Source: an uncultured Eubacteriales bacterium
GTDB lineage: Bacteria; Bacillota; Clostridia; Peptostreptococcales; Anaerovoracaceae
NCBI GenBank assembly: GCA_910583765.1
Contig: CAJTYS010000038.1
Location: 1-37,723 of the forward strand
Direction: 5' to 3'
DNA: 37,723 bases
The notes beneath the pieces are model-generated. The model did not search any database. It was given only the letters and a program-made list of their open reading frames with translations, and had not been told where the DNA came from. Positions 8,665 to 16,587 of this stretch are shown here, in pieces. Made by a program: the position numbers and the translations under genes. Each line of letters begins with the position of its first letter. The stretch's first letter is position 1.

Positions 8665-9672
8665 CTATTTGTTTTCAAATCTGGCTTTTCCTAAAACATC
8701 TTTGTTCAGCAGATGCTTTGGTGGTTTATGATCACGAACAGTTTCCACGATCTGCTCAAAGACTTGTGTTTTCAGATCCGCGCTCGCGTCCTCTGAATAA
8801 TATCCGCAGTGGGGCGTCATGATGACCTTCGGGTGTCCCATGAGAACGCTGGTGTTATGGATCTCATCTTCAATCACATCCGTTCCAACATTGGCAAGCT
8901 TGCCATCATTCAGTGCCTTGAGAATCGCTGCTTCGTCCACGACTCCTCCACGACCTGTGATCACTAGGATCCCGCCATCCTTCATACGATTGATCTGTTT
9001 TTCACCTATGATATGATGCGTCGCGGGCATGTACGGAGTATGTACCGAAATAAAATCGCTTTTTTCAAATAACGCTTCCAATGTTTCTGCCCTGTCCACA
9101 TGGCGGTCACGAAACACAGACTCCGGTATGAATGGATCGTAGGCCATAAAATTCACGCCAAAGGGCCTCATCATTTCAACGACTCTCTGGGGGATCCTTC
9201 CGAAGGAAGCCAGGCCATAGGTTTTCCCCGTCATCCGAAAGGACTTTCCGCAAAGTTTGTCATTCCAGTTTCCTTCTCTCACTGTTCTGTCAAGGAATGT
9301 GATTTTTTTGACACAGTCCAGCATCATGGCAACTGTGTGAAAGGCCACATCTTCCCCGCAATAATCAGGAACATTGGCAATCGCGATGCCGCATTCTGTA
9401 GCGCCGCGCAAATCAAAACGATCCGCTCCTATGGCTGGTGCCACAATGATCTTACATTTTTTAAGCTTTTCATATTCCCCAAGGGCCATGGAAGTCCATG
9501 CGCAAATCCCATCAGCGTCTGCCGCCTCTTTGTAAAATGCCGCTTCATTGCCTGTCTCAACATGCACATGCGCAAACTCGCCATCCATGTGTCTATTCAG
9601 GATGCTTAATTCCAGTTCCGCGTCACCTGATCCCACAGATGAGTTGTATGTCACAATTTTAAACTTACTCAT
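8665..9672 (-). CDS. D-2-hydroxyacid dehydrogenase (NAD-dependent)
   Basis: The 335-aa protein has the D-isomer-specific 2-hydroxyacid dehydrogenase fold: an N-terminal substrate-binding lobe and an inserted NAD domain with GLASFGRIPQRV. The catalytic residues are seen as R in ITGRGGVVDE, E in DVIEDEIHN and H in TPHCGYYSE. The nucleotide motif is irregular (GLASFG for GxGxxG), as in some CtBP-like members. It would interconvert a 2-oxo acid and a D-2-hydroxy acid. ATG 9672 is preferred over the upstream TTG 9678 because GGAGG lies six bases before it. It sits between dctM and the DapA-like lyase, with 41 bp to the lyase, so it is probably part of the same uptake-and-breakdown pathway. Confidence 0.9.
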   Translation of the reverse strand: MSKFKIVTYNSSVGSGDAELELSILNRHMDGEFAHVHVETGNEAAFYKEAADADGICAWTSMALGEYEKLKKCKIIVAPAIGADRFDLRGATECGIAIANVPDYCGEDVAFHTVAMMLDCVKKITFLDRTVREGNWNDKLCGKSFRMTGKTYGLASFGRIPQRVVEMMRPFGVNFMAYDPFIPESVFRDRHVDRAETLEALFEKSDFISVHTPYMPATHHIIGEKQINRMKDGGILVITGRGGVVDEAAILKALNDGKLANVGTDVIEDEIHNTSVLMGHPKVIMTPHCGYYSEDASADLKTQVFEQIVETVRDHKPPKHLLNKDVLGKARFENK

Positions 9673-9700
9673 TTCCAACCTCCGCTCTTATGCGATTTTT

Positions 9701-10969
9701 TTAGAGAAATCCCAATGTCAAGAATGGTATATACGTGGTAGCAAGCAGTGCCAATAACAGTGTGATGAAGAACATTGGGAAATATTTGAGCGTGTCCTCC
9801 ATGCGAACGCCTGCCATGCTGGCGGCCAAATACAAATTGGCTCCATAAGGCGGCGTCAAAATACCGATAGTAGTGTTAAGGACCATGACGCATCCAAAGG
9901 TGATTGGAGACATGCCCGCCGCAGTAACGATTGGCAACAGCAAAGGTGACATGATCAAAATAATCGGGATGTTATCCACTACGCATCCTAAAACAAGCAG
10001 TATCACGTTGCAGATCAGCAGTATGATGATCGGGTTATCCGTAAGACCCGTGACCAGCTCCACCAGTTTCGCCGGAACACCGGCAATGGATAAAAACTTG
10101 GCGAACGCTGTGGCGGTTCCCAGCATGAAGGCGACCATCCCGCTCAAAACCATGGCTTCCTTTAAACTCTCATATAAAATTTTCAGTGTTAAATTCCTGT
10201 ACACAAAGAATCCAATCAATATCGCGTATACGACCGCGACTGCCGCTGATTCCGTAGGTGTAAAGATGCCTGTGTAAATACCTCCAATAATGATCACCGG
10301 ACAGAGGATCGCCCATTTCGCTGCCCAAAACTTTTTAAAGAACAAGGACACAGGCTGGTGATCGATCTTATAAAAATTGTTTTTCTTCGCATAATACCAG
10401 GCGGAAAAACTCAAAGTCAGCACAGTCAGAATCCCCGGTAAAATCCCAGCGATCAGTAAATCTCCAATGGAAGTTTCCGTGGCAACGCCATAGATCACCA
10501 GGCACACGCTAGGAGGAATCAATAGGCTCGTGCTTCCCGCGGCCGCGATGCACATGGCGTTATACGCGGGCGGATATCCCTTTGCTTCCATTTCAGGCAT
10601 CATCAGTCCGCCTATGGCCGACACCGTAGCTGTCGCGGAGCCTGAAATCGCGCCGAAGAAACCGGATGTCACTACTGCTACCAATCCCAGTCCGCCATTT
10701 TTATCGCCAACAAGAACGTAAAACGTGTCCACTAGTTTCCTTGCGATGCCTCCCTTGCTCATCAGCACGCCTGCCATGATAAACAATGGAATGGCGATAA
10801 ACGAAAAGGAGTCAATGCCTGCCACGCAGGATTGCGCGATCAAGGTCAGCGGCGAATCAGTGAACACACAAAACGATACGATCGTCGCAAGCGCAACGGA
10901 AAATCCGAGAGGAACCCCGAAAAACATCGCAACGAACATTGTGCCGAATAATACCAGAACCTCAGCCAT
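9701..10969 (-). CDS. dctM: TRAP transporter large permease (DctM family)
   Basis: The 422-aa, highly hydrophobic protein has about 12 membrane segments and DctM hallmarks such as GVPLGFSVALA, IPLFIMAGVLMSKGGIARKLVD, and the near-C-terminal TPPYGANLYLAA. It is the sodium-coupled translocating subunit of a tripartite TRAP importer for carboxylate-type solutes. Its start overlaps the dctQ stop by 8 bp, showing translational coupling. The 29-bp gap to the dehydrogenase suggests one transcript. Confidence 0.95.
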   Translation of the reverse strand: MAEVLVLFGTMFVAMFFGVPLGFSVALATIVSFCVFTDSPLTLIAQSCVAGIDSFSFIAIPLFIMAGVLMSKGGIARKLVDTFYVLVGDKNGGLGLVAVVTSGFFGAISGSATATVSAIGGLMMPEMEAKGYPPAYNAMCIAAAGSTSLLIPPSVCLVIYGVATETSIGDLLIAGILPGILTVLTLSFSAWYYAKKNNFYKIDHQPVSLFFKKFWAAKWAILCPVIIIGGIYTGIFTPTESAAVAVVYAILIGFFVYRNLTLKILYESLKEAMVLSGMVAFMLGTATAFAKFLSIAGVPAKLVELVTGLTDNPIIILLICNVILLVLGCVVDNIPIILIMSPLLLPIVTAAGMSPITFGCVMVLNTTIGILTPPYGANLYLAASMAGVRMEDTLKYFPMFFITLLLALLATTYIPFLTLGFL

Positions 10970-11462
10970 TCCATGCCACCCCTTTCTTGTCCGCGATCAA
11001 TGTTATGATTTCAATGATGATCCTGATTACATAAAGAGCGCAGCCAATTGGCATACATAGGTAATATACGACTACCGGAATTCCCATTGCTGGTGATGAA
11101 GTGCCTAGACTCGCAGTTAGCAGGGCCATCTGCAATCCGTAGTAAATGAGCATGATCGCAGTGACAAAGCATACGAGATCCACACAAATCTTGGTGACTT
11201 TTTTCTTCTTAGGCCCCATCTTTTCAATCAGGAAAGTAAGCTGCAAATGTCTTCCTTCATGCTGCACCAGGCTGATCCCCAGCCAGCACTCCCATACGTA
11301 GATATATCTGCACAGCTCCTCGCTCCAGGTAATGGCATCATGTAACACATATCGATATATAACTTGAAGAAAAATCAAAGCTACAAGAATCAGGAACGAC
11401 CAAGAGATCACTTTTTCTTCGATCTGGTTATATATCCTTCCGAATTTTTTTAATTTATCCAT
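10962..11462 (-). CDS. dctQ: TRAP transporter small permease (DctQ family)
   Basis: The 166-aa protein has four predicted membrane helices and the DctQ signature region ITWSEELCRYIYVWECWLG followed by the basic QHEGRHLQL. It forms the membrane complex with DctM. It lies 15 bp after dctP and overlaps dctM. Confidence 0.93.
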   Translation of the reverse strand: MDKLKKFGRIYNQIEEKVISWSFLILVALIFLQVIYRYVLHDAITWSEELCRYIYVWECWLGISLVQHEGRHLQLTFLIEKMGPKKKKVTKICVDLVCFVTAIMLIYYGLQMALLTASLGTSSPAMGIPVVVYYLCMPIGCALYVIRIIIEIITLIADKKGVAWNG

Positions 11463-11477
11463 ATGATCATATCCCTT

Positions 11478-12494
11478 TTAGTTGTATGAAAGCGCCAAAT
11501 CAAGCACGTCGCTTCCGATCTTTTTGCCCCAATCATCATAGATTTTAGATACTTTATCTCTGAACACTTTCGTCTGCGCTTCGGTAAGTTCCGTGATTTC
11601 CACGTCCGCTGCCGCCATCTCATCGATATAACCCTGTTCTGAGGCTTCAAAGGTGTTTGACAAGTCCGCGATAAATTTATCGATTTCTTCGATCAGCGTA
11701 TTCTTGATTCCCTCATCCAGGCTGTCCATGAATTTGACAGATCCGATCACCGGCATGCTGCACATAGTGTGATTCAGTCTTGTGTAGTATTTGTTCAAGT
11801 CGTAAAAGCCCGATGTGACTGTGAACTCCGCAGGATTATCTTGGCCATCGATCACGCCCTGCTGCAGTGCGCTGTACACCTCGGAGTAATTCATGGTCAC
11901 GGTGTTGGCATTCAAAGCATTGAATGTGTCAACGTAGATTTCTGACTCCATGACTCTGATCTTCAAATCATCCATGTCATCAGGCGTTTTCACTGTATGC
12001 TTGGAATTGGAAAGCCCTCTGAAACCAGTTGGCACGATCCCGTAGCAGTAAAAGCCTTCGTCGGCCATCCATGACGCGTACTTTTCACCAAGTTCTCCGT
12101 TATAAGCGCTCTTGATCGCATCATAGGAGTTGAATAAAAACGGAACGTCCCATATCGCGAATTGATCGCCGTATGATGTGAACAGCGATGATGATGGAAG
12201 TGTCATATGGAGCGTTCCCATCTGAATCTGTTCGACCATATCTGTCTCATCCCCTACGACTCCGCTATACTGTACCTGCACGTCCACCTTTCCATCCGTA
12301 GCTGCCTCGATATTTTTTTCTAATTCTGCTAAGGCTTTTCCAGTATTCGTTGTCTCCGCGGCCGCAGTGCCGATGACGAATTTTACTGTCTCATCGCTGC
12401 CGCCGCCTCCTCCGCACGATGTGAACATCACGGATAAAGACGCGATCAGCACTAGCGCCAACGTCACTGACAATCCTTTTTTTGTTTTTTTCAT
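11478..12494 (-). CDS. dctP: TRAP transporter solute-binding lipoprotein (DctP family)
   Basis: The 338-aa protein has a lipoprotein signal peptide (MKKTKKGLSVTLALV, lipobox ending in TSC followed by a glycine run). The DctP fold follows, with the typical selectivity region LKIRVMESEIYVDTFNALNA, the conserved arginine of that motif, and EVYSALQQGVIDGQDNP. It captures an organic-acid-type solute outside the membrane and delivers it to DctQM. The ligand cannot be read from the sequence. It is the first gene of the operon, 47 bp after a perfect -24/-12 promoter. Confidence 0.95.
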   Translation of the reverse strand: MKKTKKGLSVTLALVLIASLSVMFTSCGGGGGSDETVKFVIGTAAAETTNTGKALAELEKNIEAATDGKVDVQVQYSGVVGDETDMVEQIQMGTLHMTLPSSSLFTSYGDQFAIWDVPFLFNSYDAIKSAYNGELGEKYASWMADEGFYCYGIVPTGFRGLSNSKHTVKTPDDMDDLKIRVMESEIYVDTFNALNANTVTMNYSEVYSALQQGVIDGQDNPAEFTVTSGFYDLNKYYTRLNHTMCSMPVIGSVKFMDSLDEGIKNTLIEEIDKFIADLSNTFEASEQGYIDEMAAADVEITELTEAQTKVFRDKVSKIYDDWGKKIGSDVLDLALSYN

Positions 12495-12541
12495 AGCGAT
12501 ACCTTCCTTTCTGCTACAATATTTTTACTGTTTATAACAAA

Positions 12542-12558
12542 CAGCAAATAGTGTGCCA
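12542..12558 (-). promoter_or_regulatory. Sigma-54 (-24/-12) promoter of the TRAP operon
   Basis: The minus strand reads TTGGCACACTATTTGCT, a perfect consensus differing at one base from the promoter at 34146-34162. Confidence 0.92.
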
Positions 12559-12688
12559 ATTGAAAAATTTATTTTGCGCTCTACTGCGCTAACGCCGATA
12601 ACCCAGTGAATATGCGAAAGCGATAATTTTTTATCATTTTCAAAGTTTTTTTATGTGACACGTCAGTATGCGCGCAATATTCCTCTAG

Positions 12689-12703
12689 GCATACGAATTA
12701 TGC
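12689..12703. promoter_or_regulatory. Candidate enhancer palindrome upstream of the TRAP operon
   Basis: GCATA-N5-TATGC lies about 130 bp upstream of the -24 element. A second GTATGC/GCATAC pair (12666-12671 and 12689-12694) overlaps it. Its form resembles the GCAT-N5-ATGC repeat upstream of the first sigma-54 promoter. The assignment as an activator site is inferred. Confidence 0.35.
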
Positions 12704-12786
12704 GTACTGGAATATCAACGCTCTTCATCGTGTCTTGCTTTAAACTCAACTTTCTTGTATTTTCTGTGAAAATTAAATTGTATTTA

Positions 12787-12815
12787 TTCCCATTAATTGA
12801 ATTATATGTTACAAT
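12787..12815 (+). promoter_or_regulatory. Predicted promoter of Rpn-like gene 2
   Basis: There is a -35 TTCCCA (12787-12792), a 17-bp spacer and a -10 TACAAT (12810-12815), in the leader shared with copy 1. Both hexamers vary between copies but keep the spacing exactly. Confidence 0.55.
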
Positions 12816-12866
12816 CATTTTGTAGCTGGAAAATATTTCAACACCATGGGCAAGGAGGTGGCCATT

Positions 12867-13664
12867 ATGAGAACGATCCAAGATTTGAATTTGTGCGACG
12901 ACTTTTTGTTTCATGAAGTCATGAAAGATGAAAGTTTGGCGATTTCCCTTTTGGAAGTGGTTCTCGATCTAAAGGGAAAGATCAAAAAACTCGTTTATTT
13001 GGAAGGGGAGAAAACCATCAAGGAGAGCTATTCGGGGAAAGGCGTGCGGTTAGATGTTTACGTGGAAGACGAATCCCTCGTTGTCTACAACGTGGAGATC
13101 CAACAAAGGCCCCACAAAGCTATTGGCAAAAGAAGCCGCGAATATCAATCGTCCATGGACATGCGATCATTGAAAAAAGGGCGGGATTATGATAAACTGA
13201 ATAAACAATACGTCATCTTTATTTGCTGTTTCGATCCTTTTGGCAAAGCCTTGCATCGCTATACCTTCAGCAATCTGTGCCATGAAGATCACGCTTTGTC
13301 ACTTGGTGACGAAGCACTGAAAGTCTTTCTAAACACAAAAGGCACCGCTGATGATGTGACTCCCGAACTGCGAGAATTTCTGGCGTTCGTTGAAGATTCC
13401 ACCATGGAGCGGGCGAAAAAAACAGGAAACCCGTTTCTTTTGGCTTTAGCGGAGCGGATCGAGCAAATCAAGGAAGACGAAGAAATTGGAGGTTTTTTCA
13501 TGACTTTTGAACAAAAATTGCGGGAATTACAAAGAGAAACACGAGAAGAAACGCAGGAAGAAGATGCTTTTAACTATGCCCGGAAAATGAAGGCCAAAGG
13601 TTATCCTCTGGCAGACATCCAAGAATTGACCGGACTAAGCGAAGAGGAAATCCAAGCGCTGTAG
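12867..13664 (+). CDS. Rpn-like PD-(D/E)XK nuclease family 'transposase' protein, copy 2
   Basis: The 265-aa paralogue of the gene at 3608 has the same start motif, catalytic D (VRLDVYVED), E-x-Q (YNVEIQQ) and C-terminal helical module. Differences are spread through the protein (for example MKDESLAISLLEVVLDLKG here), and a 4-residue extension lies in the ETREETQEED linker. ATG 12867 follows AAGGAGGTG by six bases; the frame also has an ATG at 12846, but it precedes that ribosome site. The function is inferred, as for copy 1. It is divergent from the TRAP operon and followed by a truncated AAA-ATPase-like gene. Confidence 0.85.
   Translation: MRTIQDLNLCDDFLFHEVMKDESLAISLLEVVLDLKGKIKKLVYLEGEKTIKESYSGKGVRLDVYVEDESLVVYNVEIQQRPHKAIGKRSREYQSSMDMRSLKKGRDYDKLNKQYVIFICCFDPFGKALHRYTFSNLCHEDHALSLGDEALKVFLNTKGTADDVTPELREFLAFVEDSTMERAKKTGNPFLLALAERIEQIKEDEEIGGFFMTFEQKLRELQRETREETQEEDAFNYARKMKAKGYPLADIQELTGLSEEEIQAL
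13500..13664 (+). CDS. Possible internally initiated small protein of Rpn-like gene 2
   Basis: GGAGG (13488-13492) precedes an in-frame ATG at 13500 by seven bases. It would encode 54 residues (MTFEQKLREL...EEEIQAL). The spacer between ribosome site and ATG differs in sequence from copy 1 (GTTTTTTC against GTGCTTT) while the signal itself is kept, which hints at selection on the signal. Confidence 0.4.
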   Translation: MTFEQKLRELQRETREETQEEDAFNYARKMKAKGYPLADIQELTGLSEEEIQAL

Positions 13665-13766
13665 CCGCTTTATTTTCAGTAACGGCACAGCAAAAGGAGC
13701 CCGGTTCCGGTCAGTCCTATGGCCGCCTTCAAGCAGAAACCGCACTAAGGAATTCTTACTGTGAGC

Positions 13767-13795
13767 GTGACATACCAGTCGCCTTATGGTACACT
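13767..13795 (+). promoter_or_regulatory. Predicted promoter of the truncated AAA-ATPase-like gene
   Basis: GTGACA (13767-13772), a 17-bp spacer and TACACT (13790-13795) lie about 47 bp before the ATG at 13842. Confidence 0.45.
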
Positions 13796-13841
13796 TAGGG
13801 TACATCATTGGGGAATCCGTATCAGAAGGAGGTATTGGAGC

Positions 13842-14936
13842 ATGAAGCCAGTCGTTTCCATCGGGAACCAGGATTTTACGTCTATCAGAAAAGAACATTG
13901 CTTTTACGTGGACAAAACGCCTTTCATCAAGGAATGGTGGGAAAGCAAGGATGTCGTCACTCTGATCACCCGACCCCGTCGTTTTGGGAAAACCCTGAAC
14001 ATGAGCATGGTGGACACGTTCTTTTCCAACCAACATGTGGATAAAGGCCATTTGTTCGAGGACCTTTCCATTTGGCAGGAACAAGCATATCGGGATTTGC
14101 AGGGGGCGTATCCGGTAATTTTTCTCAGCTTTTCCGGCATAAAGGGAAAAAATTTTGAAGATGCTCGGATGGGGATCATACAAAAATTAGTGAAATTATA
14201 CAGCACCTATTATTTTATAAAAGATAGCGATGCTCTGAATGAAAAGGATCGAGCGTATTTCGATTCCGTGGACGAACACATGGACGATGCCGCTGCCGCT
14301 GTTGCCATCAATTACATGACCGACTATCTGTGCCGCCACTACCAGAAAAAAGTCATTATCCTACTGGACGAATATGATGCTCCGCTTCAGGAAGCTTATC
14401 TGGGCGGCTATTGGGATGAGATGTCCGCCTTCATTCGCAGCCTGTTCAACGCCACCTTCAAAACCAACCCATGCATGGAGCGGGGCATCCTGACAGGAAT
14501 CACCAGAGTCAGCAAAGAATCTATTTTTTCCGATTTCAACAATCTGCAAGTGATCACCACCACCTCGCGGCAGTACGCCGCCGCTTTTGGTTTCACAGAG
14601 CAGGAAGTGGAAACCGCTTTAGATTTCTTTGATTTGAAAGATGCCTTGGACAAGGTGAAATTTTGGTACGATGGCTTTCAGTTTGGAAAGGAAAGGGACA
14701 TCTATAACCCTTGGTCCATCACCAAATATTTAGATTCTGGAAAATTAGGGACTCACTGGGCCAACACTAGTTCCAACAGCCTTGTGAGCAAGCTGATCCA
14801 AGAAAGTGCGCCGGATACCAAGATCGCCATGGAAGATCTGCTGGCGGGAAAATCCATCGAAACACCGATTGACGAGGATATTGACCATGTTCTGCCAGAG
14901 TGCCTGTTTACAGGAATCTGTGATTTGCCCTCTTAA
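13842..14936 (+). pseudogene. AAA-ATPase-like (DUF1703-type) protein lacking its nuclease domain
   Basis: The 364-aa product keeps the AAA-ATPase-like domain: FYVDKTPFIKEWW, P-loop RPRRFGKT (44-51), Walker B VIILLDEYDAPLQ (about 170-180), GITRVSKESIFSD and WYDGFQFG. It stops (two tandem TAA at 14934-14939) where full-length relatives (about 520-570 aa) continue into a PD-(D/E)XK nuclease. The last residues (LPECLFTGICDLPS) do not resemble the family, and no nuclease motif is found in any frame before 15083. It is probably a 3' deletion. It is a different subfamily from the gene at 4509: the N terminus and P-loop surroundings differ. Start ATG 13842 follows AGAAGGAGGT. Confidence 0.75.
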
Positions 14937-15083
14937 TAAGATACCGATCCGTTTTACCAGTTCTCCCTGTCTCAGTACGATTTCCTGCTTTGCGTACTTT
15001 TTCGCGACAGGAGAAAAACGGCAATTTTGAAATCATTGCCGCTCTTCTTCAGGCCTCTTCCTCCTGATCAATCTAAGAAACGT

Positions 15084-15521
15084 CTACGCCTGCTTCTTCA
15101 TGATGCTGGGAAAACAGCTTTTATTAAACTGTGCGCACTTCTGGCAATTGGAAATCTGTGGGGCTGTCTCCCGAGGGACTTCGATCCAGCCGTATTGCTG
15201 GTAAAATTCTGGCACTTTCGCACATAACCACATTTCCTTTGCGCCCTGCCTTCTTAGCTCTTCTTCCGCAATTTCCAATAACTCCTTTCCCAGGCCCGTG
15301 CCTCGGCAGCGCTCCTTGACAGCCAGGTGTTCCAACACATAGCAGCCGCTTTTATATTGAATCGTCGCCGCAGCCAGCAGCTCTCCGGTGTCTGCGTCTT
15401 CGCATTTCCACATTCGCAGAGTCTCTTCCGGCGTTCGCTCGCTGGGCTCCACCTCCAGCCCGCTGTGGTGAAACAACTCGGAAAGCGGTAAAAAATCCGT
15501 TGCTTTTGAAATTCGATACAT
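15084..15521 (-). CDS. GNAT family N-acetyltransferase
   Basis: The 145-aa protein has the GNAT acetyl-CoA-binding motif A (LEHLAVKERCRGTGLGKELLEIAEEE; the Q/RxxGxG/A core is RCRGTG) and motif B (FYQQYGWIEVPRETAP). The substrate is unknown; the length fits small single-domain acetyltransferases. Its start has AAGGAGG at a normal distance. It is divergent from an AraC-type regulator, with a 110-bp AT-rich region between them. Confidence 0.87.
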   Translation of the reverse strand: MYRISKATDFLPLSELFHHSGLEVEPSERTPEETLRMWKCEDADTGELLAAATIQYKSGCYVLEHLAVKERCRGTGLGKELLEIAEEELRRQGAKEMWLCAKVPEFYQQYGWIEVPRETAPQISNCQKCAQFNKSCFPSIMKKQA

Positions 15522-15631
15522 TTGACATCCTCCTTTTCACTACTATTATAACGGGACAAATCGTGATATAATAGCAATATCTAGCACAAAATTATCATAA
15601 TATCACTAAATACAGCGTAGCTCAAGGAGAA

Positions 15632-16516
15632 ATGGTGAAAGAAAGCAGTTATCTAAATTCCATCAACCTAAACACGAAAAGCAGTTTCCCATACTTAGCA
15701 ATGGACGCGAATGGACAGGGAAGCGTGCCGGAACCGCCAGGACAATGGGTCATGCACTGGCACGAGGATTTTCAGTTTATCAAAGTCATCAAAGACAGAA
15801 TCTGGATCCAGACTCTACAGGAAACAAAGGAGATCCCCGCAGGAAATGGGGTGTTCATCAATCGAAACGTCGTGCATATGGTTCGGGTAAGTGCCACATG
15901 CCATTACAAAAGCTTTTTATTCCCAGAAAGCCTGATCGCCTTTTATCCCGGCGGCCCTGGGAAAAAATTTGTCACCGGCATCGCAGAAAATAAACGCATC
16001 CAAGTTTTTACCCTGGACAAAGAAATCCCTTGGTGCGAAAAAGCGCTGGCGCTCCTGGATGCTCTAACGGATTTGGAACAGAAAAAGCCTTCTGCGTACG
16101 AATATGAAGTGCTCGTTCTCTTATCGACCTTATGGCTGCAGCTAGTCAAACATATTAATCCAGAAACACAATTCGCTGAAACGGAAACAACTCTGCGGAT
16201 GCGGCAATTTTTACAGTATATCAAAGAACATTTCAGTGAACCTGTTTCTTTGGAACTGCTAGCGCAAAGCGCGAACGTAAGCAAGACAGAATGCCTGCGC
16301 TGCTTCAAAGAAACCCTGCGGATTTCGCCTTACCGATACTTGATCGAATACCGGCTGTCCCAGGCCATGGAGCTGCTGACAGGCAGCGAACGCTCCATTG
16401 GGGAAATCGCCAACAGCGTGGGATTTAACCAAGTCAGCCATTTCGGGAAGTATTTTAAAGAAAAAACAAGTTATTCGCCAAGCGCTTATCGAAAGCGTCA
16501 TCGAAGAAACAAGTAA
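15632..16516 (+). CDS. AraC family transcriptional regulator (cupin sensor + HTH)
   Basis: The 294-aa protein has an N-terminal cupin-type ligand-binding domain (MHWHEDFQFIKVIKD, IPAGNGVFINRNVVHMV). Its C-terminal double helix-turn-helix domain carries the AraC signature (LAQSANVSKTECLRCFKETLRISPYRYL, then SIGEIANSVGFNQVSHFGKYFKEKTSYSPSAYRK). It is a one-component regulator, usually of sugar or stress genes. Ribosome site AAGGAG at 15624-15629 is only two bases from ATG 15632, so GTG 15635 (one codon later) may be the true start. It is divergent from the GNAT gene, a possible target. Confidence 0.92.
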   Translation: MVKESSYLNSINLNTKSSFPYLAMDANGQGSVPEPPGQWVMHWHEDFQFIKVIKDRIWIQTLQETKEIPAGNGVFINRNVVHMVRVSATCHYKSFLFPESLIAFYPGGPGKKFVTGIAENKRIQVFTLDKEIPWCEKALALLDALTDLEQKKPSAYEYEVLVLLSTLWLQLVKHINPETQFAETETTLRMRQFLQYIKEHFSEPVSLELLAQSANVSKTECLRCFKETLRISPYRYLIEYRLSQAMELLTGSERSIGEIANSVGFNQVSHFGKYFKEKTSYSPSAYRKRHRRNK

Positions 16517-16536
16517 CAAATGGTTTCCGCGAAAAA

Positions 16537-16568
16537 CAAGGGACCTCCCTTTTTAGAGAGATCCCTTG
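16537..16568. terminator. Terminator hairpin between convergent AraC and hybrid-kinase genes
   Basis: Arms 16537-16550 (CAAGGGACCTCCCT) and 16555-16568 (AGAGAGATCCCTTG) pair over 14 positions, counting G-U pairs. The minus-strand product is followed by TGTTTTTC, so it serves the kinase gene best. It may also stop AraC transcripts. Confidence 0.7.
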
Positions 16569-16587
16569 CAATGAATTGCTTTCTATT

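Noticed and set aside
13635..14183. 182-aa minus-strand frame
   Set aside because: It is antisense to the Rpn-like 3' end and the ATPase-like gene, whose motifs are clear. The frame encodes nothing recognisable.
14940..15083. Search for a nuclease-domain remnant after the truncated ATPase-like gene
   Set aside because: All three plus-strand frames were read. None shows the FADxxF/ELK-type core, so no second fragment is annotated.
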